NCBI GenBank assembly: GCA_029255685.2
Contig: CM055313.2
Location: forward strand, 50,252,579-50,316,578
DNA from: Silene conica
Taxonomy: Eukaryota; Streptophyta; Magnoliopsida; Caryophyllales; Caryophyllaceae
Reading direction: 5' to 3'
DNA length: 64,000 nucleotides
The notes under the pieces: generated by a model
The model's input: only the letters and a program-made list of their open reading frames with translations
Database searches by the model: none
Told to the model about the DNA's origin: nothing
Made by a program: the position numbers and the translations under genes
In this document: positions 53,939 through 64,000 of the stretch, in pieces
Numbering within the stretch: the first letter of the stretch is position 1
Layout of the letters: every line of letters begins with the position of its first letter

Positions 53939-54427
53939 CAGCGGTCAACTTAAGACATAACCTAGTACCAAAACATTCAGCAAGTAAGGACTCAGAGGCC
54001 AACTTAAGGCATGGACCTGCCAATCAGCAAGACACTAGACTCAGCGGCCAACTTAAGGCATAGACTAGCATCCAAAAGTAAAGGACTCAGAGGCCAGCTT
54101 AAGGCATGTCCCTTCACCACATCACAAGGTACTAGATTCAGAGGCCAGCTTAAGGCATGTTCTAGCACCAAACATCTGCACCCCGGGCAAGGTGTCAGTT
54201 CCTTAGCTACCCCGTTGTGCAGCTGCTCTACTCGTCAGACTCAGAGGCCAACTTAAGGCATGTTCCAACGCGATCACTATCACACATGTCTGAACTCAGA
54301 GGCCAACTTAAGGCATGTTCCAGACACGACAAACATACACATATAGGGATCAGAGGCCAACTTAAGGCATATCCCCATATATGACAAACAACTCACGTAT
54401 TAAGTTCAGAGGCCAGCTTAAGGCATA
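53939..54427. repeat. Nine-copy CAGAGGCCAACTTAAGGCAT repeat in the shared LTR
   Basis: Nine near-copies of the 20-base core at intervals of roughly 48-103 bases. Each is followed by a short segment that often echoes the bases preceding the core, as in GGACTCAGAGG...GCATGGACC. These give small inverted flanks around each core. The same set occurs at 61379-61867. Confidence 0.9.
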
Positions 54428-54732
54428 ACTTAATACGCATCAATACAATATCAACCAAAGTCTATGAACTAAACTATAGTTTTACATTTCTTAACTTCTA
54501 ATCAACACTTAACTGACCCCGGGAACTAAGTTGAGGAAGAGCCGGTTTCCCTTTCGGTTACCCGACCGGGGGGTCTCTATCCTTACTCCATTCCCGAACC
54601 CAATAAAATGTTGCCCATCCTTCGGGGACCTCAAATACATGTCACGGGTTTACAAAACGAGTTTCAATCAAAACCGATCAACCGTTTGAAAGTTACAAAT
54701 GAATTACGAATTCAAAATATGCTACAGGGGTT

Positions 54733-55110
54733 CCCAGCCGGTCGGCCGGCAGCCGGTCCACCGGCTGGCAACCCAGCCTTCTTTTCTTTCTTTTAAAAAC
54801 AACGACAATACAAAGGACTCCCAGCCGGTCGGCAGGCAGCCGGTCGGCCGGCTGGGAATCCATTTCCCTAACCTTCACAATTTCGTACACCAACCCCACA
54901 CGTACTCCCAGCCGGCCGGTCTGCCGTCTGGCAGGCGGCCAGTCAGCCGGCTGGGCTCCCTTTCTTTCCTATGTTCTTCGCAAACCAACACTATACAAGA
55001 GACTACCAGCCGGTCGGTCGGCTGGCAGTCTTAAGCCAAAATCTCAAAAACTCATAAAACACGAAATAGCACTCCCAGCCGGTCGACCGGCGGCCGGTCG
55101 GTCGACCGGC
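54733..55110. repeat. Five clusters of CCAGCCGGTCGGCCGGC-type motifs in the shared LTR
   Basis: GC-rich, largely palindromic motifs starting near 54733, 54820, 54907, 55008 and 55074, set in AT-rich DNA. Cluster length varies by insertion or loss of GGTCGGCCGGC-like modules between this LTR and the right LTR. The Ser-Gln-Pro-Val-Gly-Arg-rich frames over this stretch are by-products of the motif. Confidence 0.9.
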
Positions 55111-56068
55111 TCAGAGAGCCTGATACGAAAATCGCAATTTCAGCCTTCTTCAAAACTCAATCATTCGACACCAAAACTTACACAACGATTCATGTGATGT
55201 TTACACAACAATATCAAACACTACATACTACTAATCTATCAGCAAGTAAGTCCCATAACAATCCTCAAATGAGTTTGATAAGTATCCGTCGCAAAATGTG
55301 AAAAACTGAGAAAGAACTTAGGAACACATAACAACCACTTAATGCATGAATTCTTCATAACAACATCATCCTAAACATATTACTAAGTTCTTTGATCAAT
55401 ATATAACAACAAAACAGAAATCAACACAAGAATCGCAACAAACATGCTAATATACACATAAAGGCCGAGTTTCTCATTATCGTCACCTTTCGAGCTATTC
55501 CGGCTAGAGATCCTCCTCAACTATGTAGCTATCGATCTCTGGAAACTCTAAGCCAACACCTACAAGCATAGAAAACGGATTTTAAGCACTTAAAACGGAA
55601 TTAAGAGAAAACAGCCCCATTTTCAAAGTTAAGGATTTACAAAAAGAAAGTGATAGATGGCTTGGAAATCGAATGAGGATTCCGAAAATGTCGTTGTTAC
55701 CTTGATTCGAGTATCGGATGATGAAGAATTTCTCAAAAGAAGGAGGAATAAAATGGAGGTTTGAGAGAGTTTATGTTTACTGTAAAAATGTTGATGGTGA
55801 TGAGGAATGTGTCGGTGGAAAGGGGGTTTATGGGGGTTTTATGGACTGTCCTTTCCGAGTCAATTAAATGGGTCGGACACTTGAACGGATATTTATGATA
55901 CGAGTTTAAGTTTACCAAGTAGTATTCGTCTTAAGGACTTAAGGTTCTTAAGACGGATCTTACTAATTAAATTAAAACCTTTCACAATAAATTATTAAAT
56001 TATTATTTTATTACTTAAAATAATTTAAAATGCTTAAATTAGATTTTACGAATGTACGGGATGTTACA

Positions 56069-56082
56069 ATCACCCCAACTTC
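56069..56082 (-). promoter_or_regulatory. Polypurine tract of copy B
   Basis: The minus strand reads AAGTTGGGGTGAT directly before the LTR start, the expected plus-strand primer for the element whose pol ends at 56134. Confidence 0.65.
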
Positions 56083-56133
56083 AAAAAGTTTCGTCCTCGA
56101 AACTCGAACGGATATAAATCTATACACTATACC

Positions 56134-59100
56134 TCAATCGAATAAGAAGGGATGCGCGATACGCATCGATGCCTCAGTCTCCCAAGTCTGCTCCTCAACA
56201 TCACCGCAACGCCATAGAATCTTCACCAAGGGCACCACCTTGCTCCTAAGGTTCCTCTCCTGTCGGTCAAGGATCTTCACTGGACGCTCCTCGAAAGCAA
56301 GACTCGGCTCCAGGTTCTCGATCTCTCGGTGCAGTACATGACTCGGATCACTAACGTATCTGCGGAGCTGGGAAACGTGAAAGACGTTATGAACCTTGCC
56401 CAAACTAGGAGGCAAGTCCAAACGATAAGCTACGACGCCAATCTTCTTCGCGATGTCCAATGAACTTAAGGCTCAGCTTGCCCTTAACGCCAAACCTTTT
56501 GACACCTTTCATCGGAGACACTCTCAAAAAGACACTGTCACCCTCCTCGAACTCTAAGGGTCGACGACGGACATCAGCATAGGACTTCTGCCGGTCCTGA
56601 GCGGCCTTCATCCTATTCCTAATAAGCTGTACACGGTCAATGGTCTCAGCTAGCTGATCAGGTCCAAGGTCGCGCACGTCACTCGCCTGATCCCAACAGA
56701 TCGGGCTACGACACTTCCTACCATAAAGAGCCTCGTACGGAGCCATACCAATGGAAGCATGATAACTGTTGTTGTAAGAAAACTCTACCAACGGCAAACA
56801 CTGCTCCCAAGAATTCAGAAAATCGAGGGCACAAGCACGGAGCAAATCCTCTAGTGTCTGAATGGTCCTCTCGGATTGCCCATCGGTCGCGGAATGAAAA
56901 GGAGTACTCATCAGCAAACAGCTACCCATAGCCTCCTGCAAGGCCTTCCAGAACCTGGAACAAAATCTCGGATCTCGATCTGAAACGATCTCTCTCGGTA
57001 CGCCATGATATCGGACTACCTCAGCAATATAAGCCCTAGCTAAACGATCCATGTCCCACGTCTCTCTGATCGGCACAAATCTGGCACACTTAGTTAGACG
57101 GTCCACAATAACCCAAATCGCATCTTTGCCTCCCACAGTCTTAGGCAACGCAGTCACAAAATCCATAGATATGCACTCCCACTTCCACTGAGGAACGGGA
57201 AGCGGCTGTAGCAAACCACCAGGTCTCCTATGCTCTATCTTGACTTGCTGACAAGTCAAGCACCTACTAACATAATCCAAGATCTCCTTCTTCATACCAG
57301 GCCACCAAAACATAAGCCTCAAATCCTTGTGCATTTTCTCTCTTCCTGGATGAACGGAATACGGTGCCAAATGAGCCTCATCAAGAGTCCTCTTCCTCAA
57401 ATCTGGCACATCGGGGACATACATCCGACCACGGAACCTAAGGAAACCATCAGCATCAATCACCAAGTCAGGTGCAACACCACTCAAAATCTTAGCCTCG
57501 AACTTCTTGAAATCGGCATCTGAAGGTAAACTCTGGCGAATCTCCCAATATAAAGACGGCTCGGCAGTCATAGCAGCTAACCAATCAAAACCACTACCCA
57601 CCATCTCTAATCTCAGCTTCCGGAACTCGGAGCACAACTCATCGGGCAATACTCTCATAACACTCATCGAGTGAGAAGTCTTGCGGCTAAGCGCATCTGC
57701 AACTACATTGGCTTTTCCCTCATGATATAACAACTCGATGTCGTAATCTTTCACCAACTCTAGCCAACGTCTCTGTCTCATGTTAAGGTCTTTCTGGGTA
57801 AAAATGTACTTAAGACTCTTGTGATCTGTGAAAATACGGCAATGGGATCCAATCAGGTAATGACGCCACATCTTCAAAGCATGAACGACTGCGGCCAACT
57901 CCAAATCATGTGTCGGATAGTTCACCTCATGAACTCTCAACTGTCTAGATGAATAGGCTATCACCTTACCACTCTGCATCAGTACGCATCCAAGTCCTAA
58001 CATCGAAGCATCACAATACACATCAAAGTCAACTCCAATCTCTGGCAAAGCTAGCACGGGGGCGGAAGTCAATCTGGTCTTCAACTCCTGGAAAGAACTC
58101 TCACACTTGTCGGTCCAAACAAACTTAGCTTCTTTCTTCAGTAACTGAGTCATCGGGCGGGCTAATCTGGAGAAATCCTCAACAAATCTACGATAATAAC
58201 CAGCCAATCCAAGGAAACTACGGATCTCTCCAACATCTTTGGGACTCTCCCAATCAACTACCGCCTCAATCTTCGCGGAATCAACCATGACTCCCTCACT
58301 AGATATAACATGTCCAAGAAATGCAACCTTAGAAAGCCAAAACTCGCACTTTGAGAACTTCGCGAACCACTTCTGACGACGCAATATCCCAAGAATCAAT
58401 CGAAGATGCTCAGCATGTTCCTCATCGGTCTTCGAATAAATGAGAATGTCATCGATAAACACCACAACACAAGTGTCAAGATACTCACTGAAGGTACGGT
58501 TCATCTGATCCATGAAGATAGCAGGTGCATTAGTCAACCCAAAAGGCATAACCACGAACTCAAAATGCCCATATCTGGTACGAAAATCAGTCTTCGCAAT
58601 ATCAGCCTCTCTCACTGGAATCTGATGATAACCCGATCGAAGATCAATCTTAGAAAACCTAGAAGCACCTCTCAACTGATCAAACAAGTCATCTATCCTA
58701 GGCAAAGGATATCTGTTCTTCACGGTCACTCGGTTCAGCTCTCTATAGTCAATGCAAAGTCTCATGGAACCATCTTTCTTCTTAACGAACAAAACGGGAG
58801 CACCCCACGGAGAAGCACTAGGTCTAATGAAACCCTTCTCGATCATCTCTTCCAACTGTTGCTTCAATTCTTTCAACTCTGGCGGAGCCATACGGTAAGA
58901 AGCTTTGGAAATCGGTCCAGTACCTAGAACAAGCTCTATGGTAAACTCCACATCTCTCTCTGGCGGTATCCCTGGCAAGTCATCTGGGAACACATCTGGA
59001 TACTCACAAACAATGGCTACATCCTCAAGCTTCGGTAGCGATGGTTTAGCAGCTGTAACAACACACAGGAAGGCTTGGCAACCCTTCCTAAGAAGATGAG

Positions 59101-60562
59101 ATGCTTTCATCGAAAAAATAACGCGAACACCCCTTTGAGGGCGAGTTCCCCTATAGGAAACACGAACTCCTGAAGAACTCCTCAAGCAGATTTTTTGGTC
59201 GCGACACTCGAAGCGAGCATGGTATCGCGATAACCAATCCATACCGAGGATAATGTCAAACTCCTCAAGAGGAAATCTCAGTAAGTCCGCTGGAAATGTG
59301 GCTTGACCAATAATAATAGGAACATCCCTATGGGACGAAGAGCAGGAAAACACGTCTCCAGAAGGTAAGGAAATAGAAGTCTCCTCAACCAATGAAGACT
59401 CAAGAGCTAAACGGTCGGCGAACTGCGTCGATATAAATGATAAAGAAGCTCCAGTATCGAACAAAATAAGGCACTCAGCGCCAAGAACAGAAAAGATACC
59501 AGCAACAATATCTGGATAAGCCTCTGCCTCAGCCCTAGTCATCACAAAGATCTTTCCTTTCGGCTTTCCTCCCTTAGTTGCTGCAGCAGCAGTGGCAGCC
59601 TTGCCAAGTGCGGTGTTCCTCTCAGGACACTCATAAGACTTGTGCCCAAATCCATTGCAAGTATAGCACTTGAAAGCATTCTTGAAACAGTCAAAACCCG
59701 GATGAGAAGGTTTACCACAACGGTGGCAAACACTAGCAGCTGTGTCGGTGTGAACAATGGTCTTAGCAACCGGAGCAGAGAACCTCTCAAAACGCTTCTT
59801 CTGAGAAGAAGGCGAAGAAGTAGAAGGAACAAATGGTCTCTTCCCCTGGTACACTGATCTCTGGTGAGGAGTCACACTAGAAGTAGCAGCACGGGTCTCA
59901 GCATCTATGGCACGAATAGAACTCTCGGCCCAAATAGCATCATCATACACCTCCACGAAAGAAGTAGAGTCACGACGAACCATGCTCTCGATGCGTGGCC
60001 CTAGCTTGCCACGGTAAAAGTAGACTCTCTCGGCCTCATCTCTAACAAATCTCAATGCGAAGTGAGCTAGCTGGTTGAAACGGTCTGTGAACTCCTGAAC
60101 TGACATCTTGCCTTGCTTCAAATCCATGAATTCTTTGAGTCGCTGTGATCTGAGCTCTTTAGGATAGAACCTCGTCTCGAGCTTATCCTTAAAAGCATCC
60201 CAATCGAACAAAGGATCAAGAGTGAAAGTAGGTCCTGTCAACGCCCACCACCTATCGGCCTCAAGGGTAAGAAAGTGAGTGGCTAGCCGCACTCTATCCT
60301 CTCTACCCACCGAATACATAGCAAAGCTCCTCTCCATCTCCCTGAACCACTCGGTAAGAGCTACCGGATCAACCTCGCCACCATATGTCTTCACGTGGCT
60401 ACGGGACATCTGCGAAGCTATCCATGAGAAACTACCAGGACGATTAGCCTCGTTGCCTGGCGGTGGAGGAGGTGGAACATTCCCTGCTTGCTGTCTCTGA
60501 GTCTCAAGCAAACGCTGAATTGCTTGCAGCACAATGTTATCAGTAGCCCTAGGTCTCACCAT
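56134..60562 (-). pseudogene. Gag-Pol polyprotein of copy B, frameshifted near the integrase C-terminus
   Basis: Starts at ATG 60562 and is open for 1385 codons to 56405. Gag is at about 1-340 with two CCHC knuckles near 280-312. Protease DTGAS is near 369. Reverse transcriptase has FIDD at about 703-705. RNase H has YCDAS and DALSR, and integrase has a His/Cys finger and an intact catalytic triad at about D1134, D1195 and E1231 (35 residues between the last two). Near 56450-56475 the frame shifts: the conserved GPF/Y region is missing a few bases, and the normal continuation (AYRLDLP..., VFHVSQLR, then a chromodomain-like LVKILW...EEQTWE... tail) is in another frame ending at 56134. Unlike copy A it has no nonsense codon. 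The shift removes the chromodomain thought to guide integration in this clade. Confidence 0.9.
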
Positions 60563-60713
60563 CCTTCAAAAGAGAAAACAAGTATTAGCTTAGCAATTAG
60601 CAATCACAAATAGACTACAAAATAAGTCCTTAGATCTACCCATCTCTCATTCATTATTTGTTTATTTGGTCAAGTTAAGGTGGGGGTCACATGAGTGCGT
60701 CGGGAGCAATAAT

Positions 60714-60725
60714 GCCCTGATACCA
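60714..60725 (-). promoter_or_regulatory. Mutated primer-binding site of copy B
   Basis: The minus strand reads TGGTATCAGGGC where copy A has TGGTATCAGAGC, one A-to-G change in the tRNA-complementary stretch. Spacing of two bases to the LTR is kept. Confidence 0.85.
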
Positions 60726-61378
60726 ACTGTAAAACCCCTCGCGAAAGCGGAAATATAAACACACAAAAGTACCAAAAATGCAGCGGAAATAAAACTTTTT
60801 AGCAAACTAAACAACATGCGAGAAATCTTAAACTGAAACAGAAACTGAAACTGGAATAAAACCCAAAATAGATAAGTAACAGTTCTAAGTATCGGAAACA
60901 AATATATACATCGGCTTGGGATGGAACATCCCTACAGGCACCAAAACAAATGTAACAAAAGTCTAAGAGTCTAGCTATGCGATATAAGGTAAGTCATATG
61001 ATGACAGCAGGATCATCACTCGCTAGCCCTCTCGTGAACCCATCTCCAACCTGCATGTACCTACATACATGAAAACATGTACGCCACAATCAGTGGGGAG
61101 TGACTAGAGTTCTCCTAGCCACCTTTTGTGACAACACGTAACACATAAAACAATACAGAATACTCCAACATATATCAACATGTGAAGCATAAACAACTCA
61201 TCAATTGAACTCATAAAAACATGCCAACTCTAGTGCACGGCTCTCAACCAACTTCATAAACAGTTAGGAAGGAGAGTCGGTTTCCCTACTGGTTACCCAG
61301 TCGGGGGGTCTTTCAATCCAACTATTTCTGACACGTACCAACTCAAGGCAAGCAGATAAATTCAGCAAGTAAAAGGTT

Positions 61379-61867
61379 CAGCGGTCAACTTAAGACATAA
61401 CCTAGTACCAAAACATTCAGCAAGCAAGGACTCAGAGGCCAACTTAAGGCATGGACCTGCCAATCAGCAAGACACTAGACTCAGCGGCCAACTTAAGGCA
61501 TAGACTAGCATCCAAAAGTAAAGGACTCAGAGGCCAGCTTAAGGCATGTCCCTTCACCACATCACAAGGTACTAGATTCAGAGGCCAGCTTAAGGCATGT
61601 TCTAGCACCAAACATCTGCACCCCGGGCAAGGTGTCAGTTCCTTAGCTACCCCGTTGTGCAGCTGCTCTACTCGTCAGACTCAGAGGCCAACTTAAGGCA
61701 TGTTCCAACGCGATCACTATCACACATGTCTGAACTCAGAGGCCAACTTAAGGCATGTTCCAGACACGACAAACATACACATATAGGGCTCAGAGGCCAA
61801 CTTAAGGCATATCCCCATATATGACAAACAACTCACGTATTAAGTTCAGAGGCCAGCTTAAGGCATA
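61379..61867. repeat. Nine-copy CAGAGGCCAACTTAAGGCAT repeat in the right LTR
   Basis: Same arrangement and spacing as 53939-54427 with only a few base changes, for instance in the copy at about 61790. The conserved copy number indicates the array existed before the element inserted. Confidence 0.9.
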
Positions 61868-62172
61868 ACTTAATACGCATCAATACAATATCAACCAAAG
61901 TCTATGAACTAAACTATAGTTTTACTTTTCTTAACTTCTAATCAACACTTAACTGACCCCGGGAACTAAGTTGAGGGAGAGCCGGTTTCCCTTTCGGTTA
62001 CCCGACCGGGGGGTCTCTATCCTTACTCCATTCCCGAACACAATAAAATGTTGTCCATCCTTCGGGGACCTCAAATACATGTCACGGGTTTACAAAACGA
62101 GTTTCAATCAAAACCGATCAACCGTTTGAAAGTTACAAATGAATTACGAATTCAAAATATGCTACAGGGGTT

Positions 62173-62537
62173 CCCAGCCGGTCGGCCGGCAGCCGGTCCA
62201 CCGGCTGGCAACCCAGCCTTCTTTTCTTTCTTTTAAAAACAACGACAATACAAAGGACTCCCAGCCGGTCGGCAGGCAGCCGGTCGGCCGGCTGGGAATC
62301 CATTTCCCTAACCTTCACAATTTCGTACACCAACCCCACACGTACTCCCAGCCGGCTGGCAGGCGGCCGGTCTGCCGGCTGGGCTCCCTTTCTTTCATAT
62401 GTTCTTCGCAAACCAACACTATACAAGAGACTACCAGCCGGTCGGCAGGAAGCCGGTCGGCCGGCTGGCAGTCTTAAGCCAAAATCTCAAAAACTCATAA
62501 AACACGAAATAGCACTCCCAGCCGGTCGACCGGCTCA
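62173..62537. repeat. CCAGCCGGTCGGCCGGC-type motif clusters in the right LTR
   Basis: Five clusters as in the shared LTR, but the third and fifth are shorter and the fourth longer by one module. These are the main indels between the two LTRs apart from the 92-bp deletion. Confidence 0.9.
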
Positions 62538-63491
62538 GAGAGCCTGATACGAAAATCGCAATTTCAGCCTTCTTCAAAACTCAATCATTCGACACCAAAA
62601 CTTACACAACGATTCATGTGATGTTTACACAACAATATCAAACACTACATACTACTAATCTATCAGCAAGTAAGTCCCATAACAATCCTCAAATGAGTTT
62701 GATAAGTATCCGTCGCAAAATGTGAAAAACTGAGAAAGAACTTAGGAACACATAACAACCACTTAAAGCATGAATTCTTCATAACAACATCATCCTAAAC
62801 ATATTACTAAGTTCTTTGATCAATATATAACAACAAAACAGAAATCAACACAAGAATCGCAACAAACATGCTAATATACACATAAAGGCCGAGTTTCTCA
62901 TTATCGTCACCTTTCGAGCTATTCCGGCTAGAGATCCTCCTCAACTATGTAGCTATCGATCTCTGGATCCTCTAAGCCAACACCTACAAGCATAGAAAAC
63001 GGATTTTCAGCACTTAAAACGGAATTAAGAGAAAACAGCCCCATTTTCAAAGTTAAGGATTTACAAAAAGAAAGTGATAGATGGCTTGGAAATCGAATGA
63101 GGATTCCGAAAATGTCGTTGTTACCTTGATTCGAGTATCGGATGATGAAGAATTTCTCAAAAGAAGGAGGAATAAAATGGAGGTTTGAGAGAGTTTATGT
63201 TTACTGTAAAAATGTTGATGGTGATGAGGAATGTGTCGATGGAAAGGGGGTTTATGGGGGTTTTATGGACTGTCCTTTCCGAGTCAATTAAATGGGTCGG
63301 ACACTTGAACGGATATTTATGATACGAGTTTAAGTTTACCAAGTAGTATTCGTCTTAAGGACTTAAGGTTCTTAAGACGGATCTTACTAATTAAATTAAA
63401 ACCTTTCACAATAAATTATTAAATTATTATTTCATTACTTAAAATAATTTAAAATGCTTAAATTAGATTTTTTGAAAATACGGGATGTTAC

Positions 63492-64000
63492 TGCAGCACC
63501 GCCTTCAGAAACCTCATTACTAAAAGCAAAGCCTAAGAGTCTTTCCTCTATTAGAATTCTCTGTTACTAGCCCTCTCTTTTTCTATGGAAAAGGGATGAA
63601 ATCAAAAGACCTGTTCACAGGGCATATTCGAGGATAACTACTTACTCGCCAGCCAGCCTAAGTCCACAGTAAAGGGACGAAGCTCGTTTTCCATTACATA
63701 GTAGGACATATCACCATACATGTTAACTGTTAAGTTAAGAGAACCGGCGACAGATGCCGCGCCACAAGAATCCTGGCTATGATATGATTCTCCACCCCGA
63801 AACTCTACTAGCTATGTATAGACGCATAAGCCGCTTGCTAACTTCGCTTGTTACTTTACTCGCTCCTTCCCTGTCGCGTGCGCTCGAGCTTCCTTATTTT
63901 AGAATTAGTCAGTCGAGTCTCTCATTCTATTCTATGCTCTCTCTATGGTAGTTGAGGCATTAAACTCCTCACCCTCTTCTTCTTGTTTATATGTGAGTCC
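63492..64000. other. Background right of the tandem retroelements
   Basis: Returns to mixed purine/pyrimidine-run texture. A 65-codon frame at 63754-63951 has no family resemblance. Nothing else is seen. Confidence 0.5.

Larger units (their letters stand above)
49383..56068 (-). mobile_element. Del/Tekay-type chromovirus copy A, truncated
   Basis: On the minus strand it starts with the 5' LTR (56068-53196), then primer site, gag and pol, and stops inside the integrase core at about 49383 where background DNA begins. The rest of integrase, the chromodomain and its own 3' LTR are gone. It is nearly identical to copy B at a constant offset of 7533 bp. Its 5' LTR is also the 3' LTR of copy B, so the two form a tandem array. 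Confidence 0.88.
53196..56068 (-). repeat. Shared 2873-bp LTR between copies A and B
   Basis: Opens TGTAAAACC and closes GATGTTACA on the plus strand (minus TG...CA). On its left a primer site leads into copy A; on its right a polypurine tract belongs to copy B. One LTR therefore serves as 5' LTR of A and 3' LTR of B. It contains two internal repeat sets (53939-54427 and 54733-55110), and two copies of a GAGCCGGTTTCCC...GGGGGGTCT hairpin near 53735-53780 and 54540-54577. Confidence 0.92.
53196..63491 (-). mobile_element. Del/Tekay-type chromovirus copy B, nearly complete
   Basis: Minus-strand order: 5' LTR (63491-60728), mutated primer site, gag-pol (60562-56134), polypurine tract, 3' LTR (56068-53196). 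The domain order (protease, reverse transcriptase, RNase H, integrase, chromodomain-like tail), the [12 protein letters not shown] integrase segment and the long LTRs fit the Del/Tekay clade. Its 3' LTR is shared with copy A. The outermost base of the right LTR differs or is missing, and with the left side truncated no target duplication can be checked. Confidence 0.9.
60728..63491 (-). repeat. 5' LTR of copy B (outer right LTR)
   Basis: 2764 bp, homologous to 53196-56068. Relative to that LTR it lacks 92 bp after 61320, with ACTAT at both edges of the missing segment, and differs in module number in the GC-rich motif clusters. The last bases read GATGTTAC then TGCAG, so the terminal A expected on the plus strand is absent or changed. 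Background resumes from about 63492. Confidence 0.9.

Noticed and set aside
53939..54427. Regularly interspersed repeats resembling a CRISPR array
   Set aside because: Spacing is uneven, the intervening segments echo the repeats, the array lies in an LTR and is present in both LTRs, and there are no cas genes.
54699..55034. 111-codon frame rich in SQPVGR repeats (also 62139-62477)
   Set aside because: It is a translation of the GC-rich palindromic LTR modules and changes frame with module number.
49383..56068. Copy A as a separately inserted element with its own LTR pair
   Set aside because: Only one LTR separates A from B, A has no 3' LTR, and its left end is an abrupt break within integrase without an LTR terminus.
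58406..58927. 173-codon plus-strand frame, also present at 50873-51394
   Set aside because: It is antisense to the conserved reverse transcriptase of the Del/Tekay elements and duplicated only because the element is.

Overview
This window looks like DNA from a flowering plant. The background (about 1-4522, 18181-25874, 30130-34429, 34865-49382 and 63492-64000) has the texture of angiosperm mitochondrial intergenic DNA: it is balanced in AT/GC, rich in short purine and pyrimidine runs, and has no long open frames. I recognise no intact mitochondrial, plastid or nuclear host gene in 64 kb. Everything that codes convincingly belongs to nuclear-type transposable elements. The species is not determinable from what I can see.

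Layout. (1) 4523-18180 is a nested pair. A gag-only, copia-type LTR element on the minus strand (4528-18175, 1301-bp LTRs, GTAAC target duplication) carries in its left LTR a complete 5287-bp Ty3/gypsy element (4777-10063, identical-looking 1010-bp LTRs, AGACA target duplication). The gypsy element has no gag, a nonsense codon in pol, and Lys in place of the catalytic integrase Glu. (2) 25880-30124 is a second gag-only LTR element on the minus strand (ACAGG target duplication). Its promoter-side LTR has been replaced by a 1055-bp near-perfect palindrome. (3) 31780-32340 is an inverted array of a roughly 70-bp degenerate repeat that I do not recognise. (4) 34433-34861 is a Tourist/PIF-Harbinger-type MITE with TTA target duplications. 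(5) 48088-48653 is a decayed fragment of eukaryotic cytosolic (25S/28S-type) large-subunit rRNA. (6) 49383-63491 is a tandem pair of Del/Tekay-type chromoviruses on the minus strand sharing a central 2.87-kb LTR. The left copy is truncated inside integrase and has two nonsense codons; the right copy is nearly complete but frameshifted in the integrase C-terminus.

No metabolic or defence system is present. The central interpretive point is that four transposition events have target-site duplications, three of them in mitochondrial-like DNA and one in another element's LTR. LTR elements and MITEs integrate in the nucleus, so the simplest reading is either nuclear DNA of mitochondrial origin (a large NUMT later colonised by transposons) or blocks of nuclear DNA imported whole into an expanded mitochondrial genome. 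The sequence alone cannot settle which; junction searches against a mitogenome and long-read depth would. All alignments were done by eye, so identity statements are approximate.
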